Source of the DNA: an uncultured Verrucomicrobiales bacterium
Lineage (GTDB): Bacteria > Verrucomicrobiota > Verrucomicrobiia > Verrucomicrobiales > Akkermansiaceae
Assembly (NCBI GenBank): GCA_937934595.1
Contig: CALGZA010000037.1
Location: 1 to 64,000, forward strand
Length of the DNA stretch: 64,000 nucleotides
Reading direction: 5' to 3'
This document shows, piece after piece, positions 17,976-26,623 of the stretch (positions within the stretch are counted from its first letter, which is position 1; each line of letters begins with the position of its first letter). The notes under the pieces were generated by a model. That model made no database searches and was not told the DNA's origin. It was given only the letters and a program-made list of their open reading frames with translations. Made by a program: the position numbers and the translations under genes.

Positions 17976-19452
17976 CGAATCCACCTCTGGAAGTGACTGA
18001 GCGAGCGATGTCAATGTGAACCCACCGGAGTTCATATCTGATTCCCCATGAGTCACTGACTGCGACTTCGTTGGTTTTTTCATTGTATCCGATGATCATG
18101 CAGATGTGGTGGTTTGTTTCATTGTTTTTGAGTTGGGTGATGACTTTTTCAGCTTCTTCGCTGATGGATTTAGCCCAGTCTGAGAAGTCTGTAATATTTT
18201 GTCTGTCTCTGGTTCTGCGGTTGGCGATTTGGTTGTATTCGCTGAGGCTGCGCATTTGCCAGAGTAGAGGGACACCTTTGTTGATGTATTTTTTGAGTGT
18301 TTTGAAGTTGAGTTCTTTTTTGAGGTCGATGTCTCTGATTTTTCGGGCTTTACTTCTTACTATTCTTTTACAGCTGTTCATGAGAGCGGTGGTGTTAGTT
18401 CCGCCGCCTGGAGCTGTGGCTGCGACGGCAAGGAGGTACATGTCAGCAGGTACTGACATGTAGCGCATGGCGCGTTCGGCCGTGGCGGGAGCGCAGTATC
18501 CTTTGGGGCCTTGGTTGACCATTGGGATGTTAGTGATGAGGACGTCGCCATTTTCTTTACGTTTGACGTTTTTTGTGAGTGTGGCTTTTAGGATGGAGTC
18601 TTTGACGAGGGTTACTTTACCTGCTGCGTCAGCTACTTTGATGGGGACGATGAGGAGGCTGACATATTCTTCATCACGCTCTGATAAGATGAATGAGTGG
18701 CCTTTGAGGTCCCATCTGAGGACTTTACGTTTGTCTGCTTTTTCACCGTAGTATTGTTTTTTTGGTGGTCCGAGCTCGTCGCTTAGTGATTTGGTTAGGG
18801 TTTTGGCATCGAGTTTGATGGCTTCATCGAGTGATGTGGGAGGTTTTTTGTCTGGGTTGATTTTTTTGAAGTGGTCTTCGCCCATGCCGAAGTTACTGGC
18901 GAAGTCCCCTTTGTTAGCGAATACGAGTGAGAAGAGAGCGGCTGAGCCGTCAGGAGAAGCGTATAGAGTGGCGCAGTAGGGGTGAGCGCCTAGGAATTTG
19001 TAGTTGTCTTGTGTGTAGAATCTGAAGCTCAATGTTTTGCTGGCTCTGGACTCGATAGGCCAGCGTAGGCGGCGAGCTGTATCTGAGGCGGGCTGCTCCC
19101 AGAGGGGGCCGGCTAGGTTAAAGAGGGGCTGGCCGATGAAGGAGTTGATTTTAGAAAGGTCGTCAAGCTTGCTTCTGAGGAATGATCTGGCGTTTGAAAT
19201 GCTTTGTGGTGTTAGGAGGTCAGTTGGGATGGTGTAGATGTCACCTGTATCTAGTTTGATTTTGATTTCTTCATTTTTGAGAGCTAGGACTTCGACTTTG
19301 AGGCTATTACCTAGGGCTTCGTGTGTGATGTCGATGAGTTTTGCGTTTAGTGAGTAGTTCCCGACGAGGATTACGACAAGGGTTATAGCAGCTTTTTTTA
19401 GCTTTGTAATTAGGTTAGGTAAGAGATTTTTATTGATAATTTGTTCGCTCAT
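17962..19452 (-). CDS. C39-like papain-fold peptidase, membrane-anchored or exported
   Basis: A hydrophobic segment near residues 18-35 (KAAITLVVILVGNYSLNA) anchors or exports the protein. It is followed by a small strand-rich region (KVEVLALKNEEIKIKLDTGD) typical of SH3-like domains in this phylum. A middle domain of unknown type follows. The C-terminal part carries a C39-family core: IPMVNQGPKGYCAPATAERA with the oxyanion Gln and Cys near residue 320, NHHICMIIGYN with the catalytic His, and VAVSDSWG with the Asp. No transporter is fused, so it is a stand-alone peptidase rather than a bacteriocin exporter. Substrate unknown. Confidence 0.75.
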   Translation of the reverse strand: MSEQIINKNLLPNLITKLKKAAITLVVILVGNYSLNAKLIDITHEALGNSLKVEVLALKNEEIKIKLDTGDIYTIPTDLLTPQSISNARSFLRSKLDDLSKINSFIGQPLFNLAGPLWEQPASDTARRLRWPIESRASKTLSFRFYTQDNYKFLGAHPYCATLYASPDGSAALFSLVFANKGDFASNFGMGEDHFKKINPDKKPPTSLDEAIKLDAKTLTKSLSDELGPPKKQYYGEKADKRKVLRWDLKGHSFILSERDEEYVSLLIVPIKVADAAGKVTLVKDSILKATLTKNVKRKENGDVLITNIPMVNQGPKGYCAPATAERAMRYMSVPADMYLLAVAATAPGGGTNTTALMNSCKRIVRSKARKIRDIDLKKELNFKTLKKYINKGVPLLWQMRSLSEYNQIANRRTRDRQNITDFSDWAKSISEEAEKVITQLKNNETNHHICMIIGYNEKTNEVAVSDSWGIRYELRWVHIDIARSVTSRGGFVIDF

Positions 19453-19677
19453 GGCTGAAGGCGTTTGGATAAATGATTTTTAGTTATTATTCAGAGCAAG
19501 AGTCTTCACATGCATATAACAACTTTGTTAAGTATTAAACTAGTTATTCTTATATGGTAAATCAATCAGAAATTACTGAATTTGGGGTGAATGTGATGTT
19601 TATGAGAGTTGTGGTGATGAGAAAGGTTTGGTTTTATTATAATTGGAGTTTATTTGTTGAGGATTTATGTTTTTTTT

Positions 19678-20040
19678 ATGAGTGCATTTGATTTCTTTTT
19701 TCCTGAACAGGCACAAGCATCGCATTTGCGAAGCTTGGTGCAGCAGAAGCGTTACGAGTATATGAATGATCAGCGTGAGAAGGCAGATCTTAGAGAAGAT
19801 TTGAGGTGTGCTGAGAAACATATGAAGAGGATGGGGCAAGAGATGGCCGAGACTCAGCTTTTGATTAAGGGTATGATGGAGCTGATGGAGGAGGCGGGGG
19901 TGTTTGATTCTGCACGTTTGATGGAGAAGATCAAAGAGATTGATCTGAGGGATGGTGTGGAGGATGGGCGTATTACTCCGGTGGGGAGCAGGCCCAAGCG
20001 TGCTTTTGTTCCTAGGAGAAAGTGGGGGAGGTCTGATTAG
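19678..20040 (+). CDS. Small coiled-coil protein of unknown function
   Basis: About 120 residues. After MSAFDFFFPEQAQASHLRSL the sequence is a charged heptad-like helix to about residue 85 (KADLREDLRCAEKHMKRMGQ; MMELMEEAG), and it ends in a basic tail (RPKRAFVPRRKWGR). No signal peptide or membrane segment is present, so it is likely cytoplasmic. The ORF track starts at a TTG at 19654; I prefer the ATG at 19678 because it gives a hydrophilic, family-like start, but the TTG has a GGAG at good spacing and cannot be excluded. I do not recognise the family. Confidence 0.6.
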   Translation: MSAFDFFFPEQAQASHLRSLVQQKRYEYMNDQREKADLREDLRCAEKHMKRMGQEMAETQLLIKGMMELMEEAGVFDSARLMEKIKEIDLRDGVEDGRITPVGSRPKRAFVPRRKWGRSD

Positions 20041-20066
20041 TTTGTTTTATTAGCCTGATTGGCAAG

Positions 20067-22679
20067 TTATTTGCTGTATACTTCGTGCTTTTTGTTTCCT
20101 CCGGAGAGTAGGTATGCGATGAGGTCTTTGAGTTCTTCTGGGTTCATGGTGTTGATCATTCCAGGAGGCATGAGTGATTGCTGAGAAGGTTCTATTTTTA
20201 GGACGTTTTTGGCTGGTTGTTTGTTGACTTTTGACATGTCGAACGGGTTGCTTGCTACGGCTATTTCTTTATCGTTTTTGTAGATGAGTCTGCCGTACAT
20301 CATGCCGTTGTCTTTGAGAGTGATTTTACTTGCTTGGTATTGCTCTGAGATGGATTGGCTGGGTTCGCAGATGGCTACGAGCATGTCGCGAATGGAGAAT
20401 CTGTTACCGACGGATCCGAGGTCTGGGCCTGAGTAACCGCCTTCTCCTGAGAAGCGGTGGCAGGCAACGCAGCTGCCAGCTGCGAACATTTTTTTACCGT
20501 TTTCGAAGTTACGATTTTTTAGTGGTTGTTTGAAGTGTTTCATGGCTTGGTCGACTGTCCAGGCGACTGCTGGGCCTTTTGCTCTGGGTAGTTTGCTTAG
20601 GTCGATGGCAGCAATGTCTCCGAGGAGGTATGAGACTGATGCTTTTTGGTCATCTGGGAGGTGGTCTATGGCGTCTTGGCGGATGGCGCGGATGTATCCG
20701 GCGAAGCTTTTGCCGCCTCCTTTTTTTAGTGTTTGGTTAAGCCAACCGAAGTAGGCTTTTCTGTTTTGTAGTGACCAGCCTGTGTTGACTCTTCTGAGGC
20801 AGTATGCGAAGTGGATGTTGAGGCTGTTTGGTGTGTCGCTCATGGCAGCGAGTATTTCTTTACCGTATTCACTGCGTTTTAGCATTTCTTTGTCGTATGC
20901 CATTGCTTTTGTCTGAGTGGATTCCATTAGTTTAATGGTTTTAGAAACGACTTTTGGGGCGTTGAGGTGAGATAGGACGCGGCAGAGTTCTGTGTTTAGG
21001 TCATCGTTTTTTGCGGGGTAGTGTGGGTCTAGCTTGGCGATGACTTTTGCTTTGTTTGTTTCTGATGGTTTTCCATTTCTTATGAAGCAAAGTGAGTATG
21101 CTCTGAGGAGGGCGAGCTGGTCCGTGGTTTCTAGTTTGTCTAGTGATAGGGAGTTGAGTTTTTCTAGAATGGCTGCGCCATGTTCTGTGCCAGAGTGGCG
21201 ACTTAGGGCGATCATTGCGTAGATGGATTTACGTGGGTCTGTTTCTTTAAGTGCGCGTTCTTTCCAGAGTGATGCATCTTGGATTTCTATTGCGAGGCGA
21301 GCGGCGTATCTTATGCTGCGGTCGTTATGGTTGAGGTGTTTCCATGATTCGTTAATGATTGTGTTGCTGTCTGTTTTGTTTTGGTGGAATGCTTCGATGC
21401 TGTGGCGGAGGTCACGGAGTTTTTGGTTTTTGGATAGTTGGCGGACTGGTGCGGTTGATTTTTCACCTGAGTAGCGGATGCGGTAGAGCTTGGATTCTGT
21501 GTTTCTGCCTCCTGTAAGGAAGTACATGTGTCCGTCTGGTCCGAAGCGCATGGCGGTGATGTTTAGTGGGTTTCCGTGAAGGAATTCTGTTTTTTTTCCG
21601 GAGTAGCTGGAGCCTTTTTCTTCGAGGTTGACGGTGTAGAGCGTTCCGAATGTCCAGTCAGAGACGAAGAGCTTGTCTTGGTATTCTGGTGGGTAGTTTG
21701 AGTGGTGTCCGAAGCTGATTCCTGTGGGTGATCCTGGGCCGACGTTTAGTATGGGTCCGTTGCTGTCAGCGAAGTATTCTTTCCATTTAGAGGAACCGGA
21801 TCTCCAGCCGAATTCGCTGGCGGATGTGACGTGACAGATGCGAGTGGGTCTGTACCATGGTGAACCTACGTCGAATTCTAGGTCTGAGTCGAAGGTGAAG
21901 AGTTCACCTTCTTTGTTGATGGCGAGGTCTACTGGGTTACGGAATCCGGATGCGATCATTTTCCAGTCTTTACCATCTGGTGATATGCGGGCTACCCATC
22001 CTGCGGGGGCTTTGATGGATACTGCGTGGCCCATTTGGTCTGGGATCCACTGTAGGAGTGAGTCTTTTCCCCAGACTGGGGGTAGGAGGCTGGGAACTCC
22101 CTTGGGTATGGTTCCGTAGTTTCCGCTGACTAGGTAGAGTCCTTTTCCGTCTGCTGTTTTGATGATGTTGTGTGCTGAGTGCTCGTAGCCCATTTTGAGT
22201 CGTTTGATGAGTTTGAATTCGTCATATTTGTCGTCTCCGTTGGTGTCTTTGATTCTATATAGTCCAGTCATTGTGACCATGTATAGGCTATCGAATGCGT
22301 GGAGTAGGCCTAGAGCCCCTCCTACGCGTCTTTTTCCCCAGTCTATGGGCTCGTAGGGGAATCCTTTGAGGGGTTCTACGGATGTTTTTTTGTTTGATTC
22401 ACCTGCTTTAGGGAGTGTGACTCGGAAGACGCCTTTGTCATCTTGGTCTGAAACGACGAGTCTTCCTTTGGCGTCGAATGACATGGCAACCCATGATCCT
22501 TGGTGTTTTGGTATGGAGTAGAGTAGTTCAGCGTCAAATCCTTGTTGGATCATGATGCCTGTGTCTTCGTCTTTGACTAGTTTTGGATCTGCGCTGGTGG
22601 CTATTGAGCTTGATATGCTGATAGTGGTTATGGCTATGAGCATCGATTTAAGCTTAGATATGACTGGTTGCATTCTCAT
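20067..22679 (-). CDS. Secreted PVC-type propeller and cytochrome c protein
   Basis: The signal peptide (SMLIAITTISISSSIATSA) is followed by a propeller (GSWVAMSFDAKGRLVVSDQD; EFGWRSGSSKWKEYFADSNG; GPDGHMYFLTGGR). An alpha-repeat region comes next, then a C-terminal monohaem domain with CVACH near residue 755, GGYSGPDLGSVG, and a MPPGMINTMNPEELKDLIAYL ending that supplies an axial Met. It is a clear paralogue, in the same domain order, of the C-terminal two thirds of the plus-strand gene at 50120. The presumed role is oxidation of a sugar-type substrate outside the cytoplasm with electrons passed to the haem; the substrate is unknown. Confidence 0.85.
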   Translation of the reverse strand: MRMQPVISKLKSMLIAITTISISSSIATSADPKLVKDEDTGIMIQQGFDAELLYSIPKHQGSWVAMSFDAKGRLVVSDQDDKGVFRVTLPKAGESNKKTSVEPLKGFPYEPIDWGKRRVGGALGLLHAFDSLYMVTMTGLYRIKDTNGDDKYDEFKLIKRLKMGYEHSAHNIIKTADGKGLYLVSGNYGTIPKGVPSLLPPVWGKDSLLQWIPDQMGHAVSIKAPAGWVARISPDGKDWKMIASGFRNPVDLAINKEGELFTFDSDLEFDVGSPWYRPTRICHVTSASEFGWRSGSSKWKEYFADSNGPILNVGPGSPTGISFGHHSNYPPEYQDKLFVSDWTFGTLYTVNLEEKGSSYSGKKTEFLHGNPLNITAMRFGPDGHMYFLTGGRNTESKLYRIRYSGEKSTAPVRQLSKNQKLRDLRHSIEAFHQNKTDSNTIINESWKHLNHNDRSIRYAARLAIEIQDASLWKERALKETDPRKSIYAMIALSRHSGTEHGAAILEKLNSLSLDKLETTDQLALLRAYSLCFIRNGKPSETNKAKVIAKLDPHYPAKNDDLNTELCRVLSHLNAPKVVSKTIKLMESTQTKAMAYDKEMLKRSEYGKEILAAMSDTPNSLNIHFAYCLRRVNTGWSLQNRKAYFGWLNQTLKKGGGKSFAGYIRAIRQDAIDHLPDDQKASVSYLLGDIAAIDLSKLPRAKGPAVAWTVDQAMKHFKQPLKNRNFENGKKMFAAGSCVACHRFSGEGGYSGPDLGSVGNRFSIRDMLVAICEPSQSISEQYQASKITLKDNGMMYGRLIYKNDKEIAVASNPFDMSKVNKQPAKNVLKIEPSQQSLMPPGMINTMNPEELKDLIAYLLSGGNKKHEVYSK

Positions 22680-22754
22680 AATGTTGCAGATGTATAGGAT
22701 TAATCAAGTGGTTGCTGGGTTTAACAATGAGTTTGTAGGGGGGTGGTTGTTTTT

Positions 22755-23642
22755 TTATTTTCTGCGTTTGTAGGATTTGTTTCTTTGGGTGGGGCGGGAG
22801 GTTTTTTGTGAGGATCTGCGGGCGGTTTTTTTTGTTTTTATGGGTGAGCTGCGGTATCCTTTTGCTTGTTCTTTGGGGTTGGTTTGTAGCATTTTGATGT
22901 CTTCTTCAGAGAGTTCTGCCCAGCGGCCGGTTTCTAGTCCTGTGTCGATGATCATTCCGATTCTGACGCGGACGAGTTTGACTACGTTGAGGTTAAGGGC
23001 TTTACACATGAGGCGGATTTGCCGTTTCATGCCTGTTTCTAGGGTGACGAGCATTCTTCTGGGGGAGAGTCGTTTTACTGATTTGGCTTTGGCGCGTGGC
23101 ATTCCTTTTCCGATGAAGACGCCGCGAAGGAATGAGTCTAGTACATCGTTATCGTATGCTTGGTTGGTGGTGACGAGGTATTCTTTTTCTATTTTTTGTG
23201 ATGGGTGGGCGAGTTGCTGTGCGAGGTCTCCGTCATTAGTGAGAATGATGAGGCCTTCTGAGTCTTGGTCTAGTCTTCCTACGTGGTTAAGGTGTCTGAG
23301 GGTGGGGGGGATGAATTCGTATATGGTGTCTCGCTCGAGTTCGTCATTTTTGGTGCAGACGCAGCCGCGGGGTTTGTTGAATATGATTGTTTTAAGTTCT
23401 TTTGGGAGGACGCGTTTGCCGTCTATTTTTACGAAGTCGTCAATGCTGACTTTCATGGAGAGGTCTGTGCATGCGTAGCCGTTGACCTGGACGAGTCCAT
23501 CGAGGATGAGTTGGTCACATTTACGGCGTGAGTCTATTCCGCAGGATGCTAGGTATCTGTTGAGGCGGAATTCTTCATGTTGCTGTGGCAGAAATTCTTC
23601 TTGTTCGCCGTCTTGGCTGAGGTTGTCATCTGGTGTGGTCAT
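22755..23642 (-). CDS. rluB: RsuA/RluB-family pseudouridine synthase
   Basis: An N-terminal S4 RNA-binding domain (RLNRYLASCGIDSRRKCDQL, residues 26-73) precedes the synthase domain. The catalytic motif is HVGRLDQDSEGLIILTNDG, with Asp125 as nucleophile, and KEYLVTTNQ and GMKRQIRLMCKAL follow as in RluB/RluF/RsuA. It converts a uridine in rRNA (large-subunit helix 89 region for RluB) to pseudouridine. The last 40 residues are a Lys/Arg/Ser-rich tail, common in RluB. Which member of the RsuA group it is cannot be fixed from the sequence, so the symbol is provisional. Confidence 0.85.
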   Translation of the reverse strand: MTTPDDNLSQDGEQEEFLPQQHEEFRLNRYLASCGIDSRRKCDQLILDGLVQVNGYACTDLSMKVSIDDFVKIDGKRVLPKELKTIIFNKPRGCVCTKNDELERDTIYEFIPPTLRHLNHVGRLDQDSEGLIILTNDGDLAQQLAHPSQKIEKEYLVTTNQAYDNDVLDSFLRGVFIGKGMPRAKAKSVKRLSPRRMLVTLETGMKRQIRLMCKALNLNVVKLVRVRIGMIIDTGLETGRWAELSEEDIKMLQTNPKEQAKGYRSSPIKTKKTARRSSQKTSRPTQRNKSYKRRK

Positions 23643-23692
23643 GGTTTTGGATTTATTTGGGTATGATGATGAGCTGGTTGACTGAATTTGGG

Positions 23693-23735
23693 TAGAAAGA
23701 AAGCCCGCAAGGCGAGTGGGTCGCTAAGCGGGCTT
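23693..23735 (-). terminator. Intrinsic terminator for the small basic protein gene
   Basis: On the minus strand AAGCCCGC and GCGGGCTT pair perfectly around an 18-19 nt loop and are followed by TTTCTTTC. It lies downstream of the small basic protein and upstream of the pseudouridine synthase start, separating the two. Confidence 0.8.
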
Positions 23736-23760
23736 GTCGAAAATGATGATTAATGAACTG

Positions 23761-23792
23761 CTAATCTCGTAGTTGGCTACGATGATGATTAG
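23761..23792 (-). other. Bulged inverted repeat overlapping the stop codon of the small basic protein
   Basis: CTAATC and GATTAG (6 bp) enclose TCGTAG and CTACGA (6 bp) around a TTGG loop, with a 4-nt bulge on one side. The outer arm covers the stop codon. It could stabilise the 3' end of this short mRNA; the main terminator follows about 30 nt later. Confidence 0.5.
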
Positions 23793-23944
23793 TCAGTTGA
23801 TTTTGTTTTAGGTAGGCCTGTAGGGGATTGTCCTTCTTTCCATAGACCATTATCCTTGAGTGCTTTAACGCGCTCGAAACGCTTCATTACTGATCGCTTA
23901 CCTGCTGCGCTGCCTTGTGCTTTGAGACTTGAATGCTTTGACAT
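23789..23944 (-). CDS. Chlamydia/Verrucomicrobia-type small basic protein (probable ribosome-associated)
   Basis: This 51-residue ORF is too short for the supplied track; I read it on the minus strand from ATG at 23944 to TAA at 23789. It begins MSKHSSLKAQGSAAGKRSVM, continues with KRFERVKAL and ends around WKEGQSPTGLPKTKSTD. The pattern MS-H-SL...GKRSVxKRxERxxxL...WKEG...GLPKTK is what I know of the small basic protein family restricted to Chlamydiae and Verrucomicrobia (TIGR04137), considered an rRNA or ribosome-associated factor. Length and charge agree. It has its own terminator, so it is a monocistronic, probably well-expressed gene. This is one of the best taxonomic markers in the window. 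Confidence 0.88.
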   Translation of the reverse strand: MSKHSSLKAQGSAAGKRSVMKRFERVKALKDNGLWKEGQSPTGLPKTKSTD

Positions 23945-24067
23945 AATAAAAATTGTATTTGTTGTGAGTGCGTTTGATAGTGTGGATTATGTGTATTTGC
24001 AACCAGAAAGTGTGAGAAATGTGGAGTTAAAGTTGATTTTGTTGAGAAATGCTTGTTTTCTGGGATG

Positions 24068-24104
24068 AAAAAAGCACCGCAGCTGGTTGATGCTGAGGTG
24101 CTTT
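24068..24104 (-). terminator. Intrinsic terminator after the Bax-inhibitor-1 family gene
   Basis: On the minus strand AAAGCACC and GGTGCTTT form a perfect 8-bp stem, and the T run continues for six residues. It starts 14 bp after the stop codon of the BI-1 gene. Confidence 0.85.
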
Positions 24105-24117
24105 GGTGATTGTTTGG

Positions 24118-24870
24118 TTAATCGCTGCTGGCTAATGCCATTAGTAGTCTTAGAATGTATAAGAAAAGAAGAGCAACAGAAGCGAATAATGCTAGTGAGG
24201 CAGCAACGTATTGGTTGGTGTTGTATTGATGAATGATGTTACTTGTGGTGTATAGCACGCTGACTGACGCGAAGACTATCATAGCAACAGAGAACCATAC
24301 TCCTAGGTCAAGATTAACCCCTGGTATACATGAGAGGGCTATGAGTCCGATCGCTATGAAAGCTCCAATTTTTAGGAAGCCACCTAGGAATGAAAAATCT
24401 TTCTTTGTGGTGAATGCTACTGCCGTGATTCCGGCTACAAGTGCACCAGTCATAAAGCCAGCTTTTGAAATGATAGCGCTTCCGTCTATTAAGAAGCTAG
24501 CTTGAAAGAGGAGTGGCAGAGCTATGACCGCCTGTGCTATAACAAATAGGCCAAGTCCGAGATATTGTTTTTGGACTGATGTGTTGCTTAGGGCCCATTT
24601 GTTAGCGATGAATGATATTAGCATAAATCCGCCAAGTGTGATTAGTAGCCCAGTGCCGGAGCCAGCCATTTTATGAGCTATTCCGAGCATGAAGGGGCTT
24701 TGCAGGAATAGCCATTCTAGCAAGGCGAATGCTGCTAAGGCACCGGCGAGGTGGGCGTATGTCTTGCGTATGAAGCCTGCTCTGATGTCTTCAGTTTGGG
24801 AAGCAACGGAGTAGGGGGATGCGTATGGGTTTTTGCTTCCACTGTTATCTTGATTTCTGTAGTCTTGCAT
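24118..24870 (-). CDS. Bax inhibitor-1/YccA family membrane protein
   Basis: After a hydrophilic N-terminus of about 45 residues the protein has seven membrane segments (such as AHLAGALAAFALLEWLFL, GLLITLGGFMLISFIA and SLALFASVALLFLYILRLLM). The order, spacing and the C-terminal LFLYILRLL match the BI-1/TMBIM family; bacterial members are calcium-leak or FtsH-interacting proteins (YccA, YetJ). The ORF track begins at a TTG at 24897; the ATG at 24870 (MQDYRNQ) is a better start. It has its own terminator and is divergent from the kinase-FGE gene. The region has nearly equal G and C, unlike its surroundings. Confidence 0.85.
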   Translation of the reverse strand: MQDYRNQDNSGSKNPYASPYSVASQTEDIRAGFIRKTYAHLAGALAAFALLEWLFLQSPFMLGIAHKMAGSGTGLLITLGGFMLISFIANKWALSNTSVQKQYLGLGLFVIAQAVIALPLLFQASFLIDGSAIISKAGFMTGALVAGITAVAFTTKKDFSFLGGFLKIGAFIAIGLIALSCIPGVNLDLGVWFSVAMIVFASVSVLYTTSNIIHQYNTNQYVAASLALFASVALLFLYILRLLMALASSD

Positions 24871-25048
24871 AGTTTGTGTAAGTAAGTTTGGGAGCAATGT
24901 AGTGTAAATTAGGTGATGCGCAATGGAAATATTATATAACTTGGTTGTTGTTTTTTGTGTGGTTGATGGTGTGGATTTACCAATTGTGATAAATAAAATT
25001 GATTAATTATTATGAGGTCGGTAATGTGTTTTAGGAATATTTAACCCT

Positions 25049-26587
25049 ATGGCAGATACTGAGCAACTATTAGCACCTGGAATGCAGGTGGGAGACTATT
25101 ATTTAGAGGAGATTCTTTCTGATGGAGTGAGCACCCGTACGTGGGCTGCACAGCAGGTTTCTGTCAGTCGAGAGGTGGTTGTAGATAGTTTGAATAGTGA
25201 TGCGCTTGGTAATGATGCTTTGGTGAGTGCTTTTCTGAGTGATGTGAGGACTAAGGCGATGGTGGATCATCCTCTGATAGGGTCTGTTTTTGAGGCTGTG
25301 CGTGAGGAGTCGATTTGTTTTTATGCTAGGGAGAAGATATCTGGTGATAGTTTGGCTGATAAGATGATGGCTGGTGAGCAGATGCTTCCTAAGGAAGTAG
25401 TGCATCTTTTGAAGCAGGTGGCGGATGCTAACCTTTATTTGGAGTCTCATCGAATGGCGTCTATGCCGCTTATGCCTGATCAGTTGTATGTGACTGATGT
25501 GGGGATGTGTAGGATAGTCAATATGGCTGTTGGTGGGGAGAGGGATTATAATGTTTCTACGCAGGATAAGGTGATGTTAGGTGAGAGTCTTATGAAGTTG
25601 CTTAAGCCTGATCAGCCTGGGCATACGCGGACTCAGTCATTACTGGGGTTCATGGCGGATAGGGGGCGGGAGATTCCTTTGACGTGGGAGCAGATTAAAG
25701 ATTTATCGACTGAGGTGGAGGTTCAATTGGTGGATTCTATGGCTACAGCTGAGCTTCAGCGAACAGGGGTATTAGGTAAGGCTCGTGTTGTTGGTGGTGG
25801 GGTGAATTTTCGAAATTTTGGTATAGGTTTGGGAGTTTTATTGTTGTTAGGGGCTTTTGCTTTTTTGATTTTCCGTGAGAAGCCACCTGAGGTTAGGGAC
25901 TTGGGGGGTGTGGTTTTGGTGCCGGTGAAGGATTATTATACGGCTCGGCCTGGTGGTGTGGGGTTACGTGATTTTACAATAGATGCGCATGAGGTTACGA
26001 TTGCTGAGTATGCTAAATTTTTGCGTGATATTAGTCCTGATCTTGTTGATAGTATAAAGCATGATGATGAGCCTGGTTATAAGGAATCTTATGAGCCGGA
26101 TGACTGGGATGCGATGTATAAGGCGGCGCGTGGAGGTAAGGTATGGCGTGATCAGAAGATGAGTTTGAATTGTCCCGTAGTGGGGGTTGATTGGTGGGAT
26201 GCTTATGCTTATGCTTCGTTTTACTCACGTAGGTTACCTACTGAGCTTGAGTGGCGTGTGGTATTGGCTGCGTCTGGGAGTAGTTTGAAGGATTTAGGTG
26301 TATCTGGATGGGGTGCAGTGGATCAGGTGAGTTCTGACATAACGAAGAGTAAGATTTATGGACTGGGGGGGAATGTGGCTGAGTGGTGCTTGAAGCCGAG
26401 TAAGCAGGAGACGGATCCTATGGCGACTAAGCGGAAGCCAGTTATTTTTGGAGGTTCTTACCATGATGGAGCAGCATCTGGCGTGAATGCTGGGACGCGG
26501 CGGTGGATAGATCCGTCTGATGGTGATAAGGATGCGCGAGATTTAAGGAGGCCTTATATAGGTTTTAGGACGGTGGGGCAGCCTTAG
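25049..26587 (+). CDS. Membrane protein with degenerate Ser/Thr kinase domain and FGE-sulfatase (SUMF1-type) domain
   Basis: The first 240 residues look like a protein-kinase fold that has lost activity. YYLEEILSDGVSTRTWAAQQ stands at the glycine loop, VVVDSL replaces the VAIK lysine, DHPLIGSVFEAVREESICFY keeps the N-lobe pattern, and no HRD or DFG motif is seen. One TM helix (FGIGLGVLLLLGAFAFLIF, about residue 265) follows. The rest is an FGE-sulfatase domain: DFTIDAHEVTIAEYAKFL, CPVVGVDWWDAYAYASFYSR, RLPTELEWR, YGLGGNVAEWCL, GGSYHDG and GFRTVG. True formylglycine-generating enzymes need two active-site Cys near the end, which I do not see, so it is more likely a lectin- or binding-type relative than a sulfatase activator. 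Possibly a surface sensor. Confidence 0.8.
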   Translation: MADTEQLLAPGMQVGDYYLEEILSDGVSTRTWAAQQVSVSREVVVDSLNSDALGNDALVSAFLSDVRTKAMVDHPLIGSVFEAVREESICFYAREKISGDSLADKMMAGEQMLPKEVVHLLKQVADANLYLESHRMASMPLMPDQLYVTDVGMCRIVNMAVGGERDYNVSTQDKVMLGESLMKLLKPDQPGHTRTQSLLGFMADRGREIPLTWEQIKDLSTEVEVQLVDSMATAELQRTGVLGKARVVGGGVNFRNFGIGLGVLLLLGAFAFLIFREKPPEVRDLGGVVLVPVKDYYTARPGGVGLRDFTIDAHEVTIAEYAKFLRDISPDLVDSIKHDDEPGYKESYEPDDWDAMYKAARGGKVWRDQKMSLNCPVVGVDWWDAYAYASFYSRRLPTELEWRVVLAASGSSLKDLGVSGWGAVDQVSSDITKSKIYGLGGNVAEWCLKPSKQETDPMATKRKPVIFGGSYHDGAASGVNAGTRRWIDPSDGDKDARDLRRPYIGFRTVGQP

Positions 26588-26623
26588 GGTATTTATTTTA
26601 TAACATTAACTAACTAACAAACG

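Noticed and set aside
25049-26587. Kinase-FGE protein as the formylglycine-generating enzyme for the sulfatase
   Set aside because: The two Cys required near the C-terminus of FGE are not visible, so I did not assign that activity.
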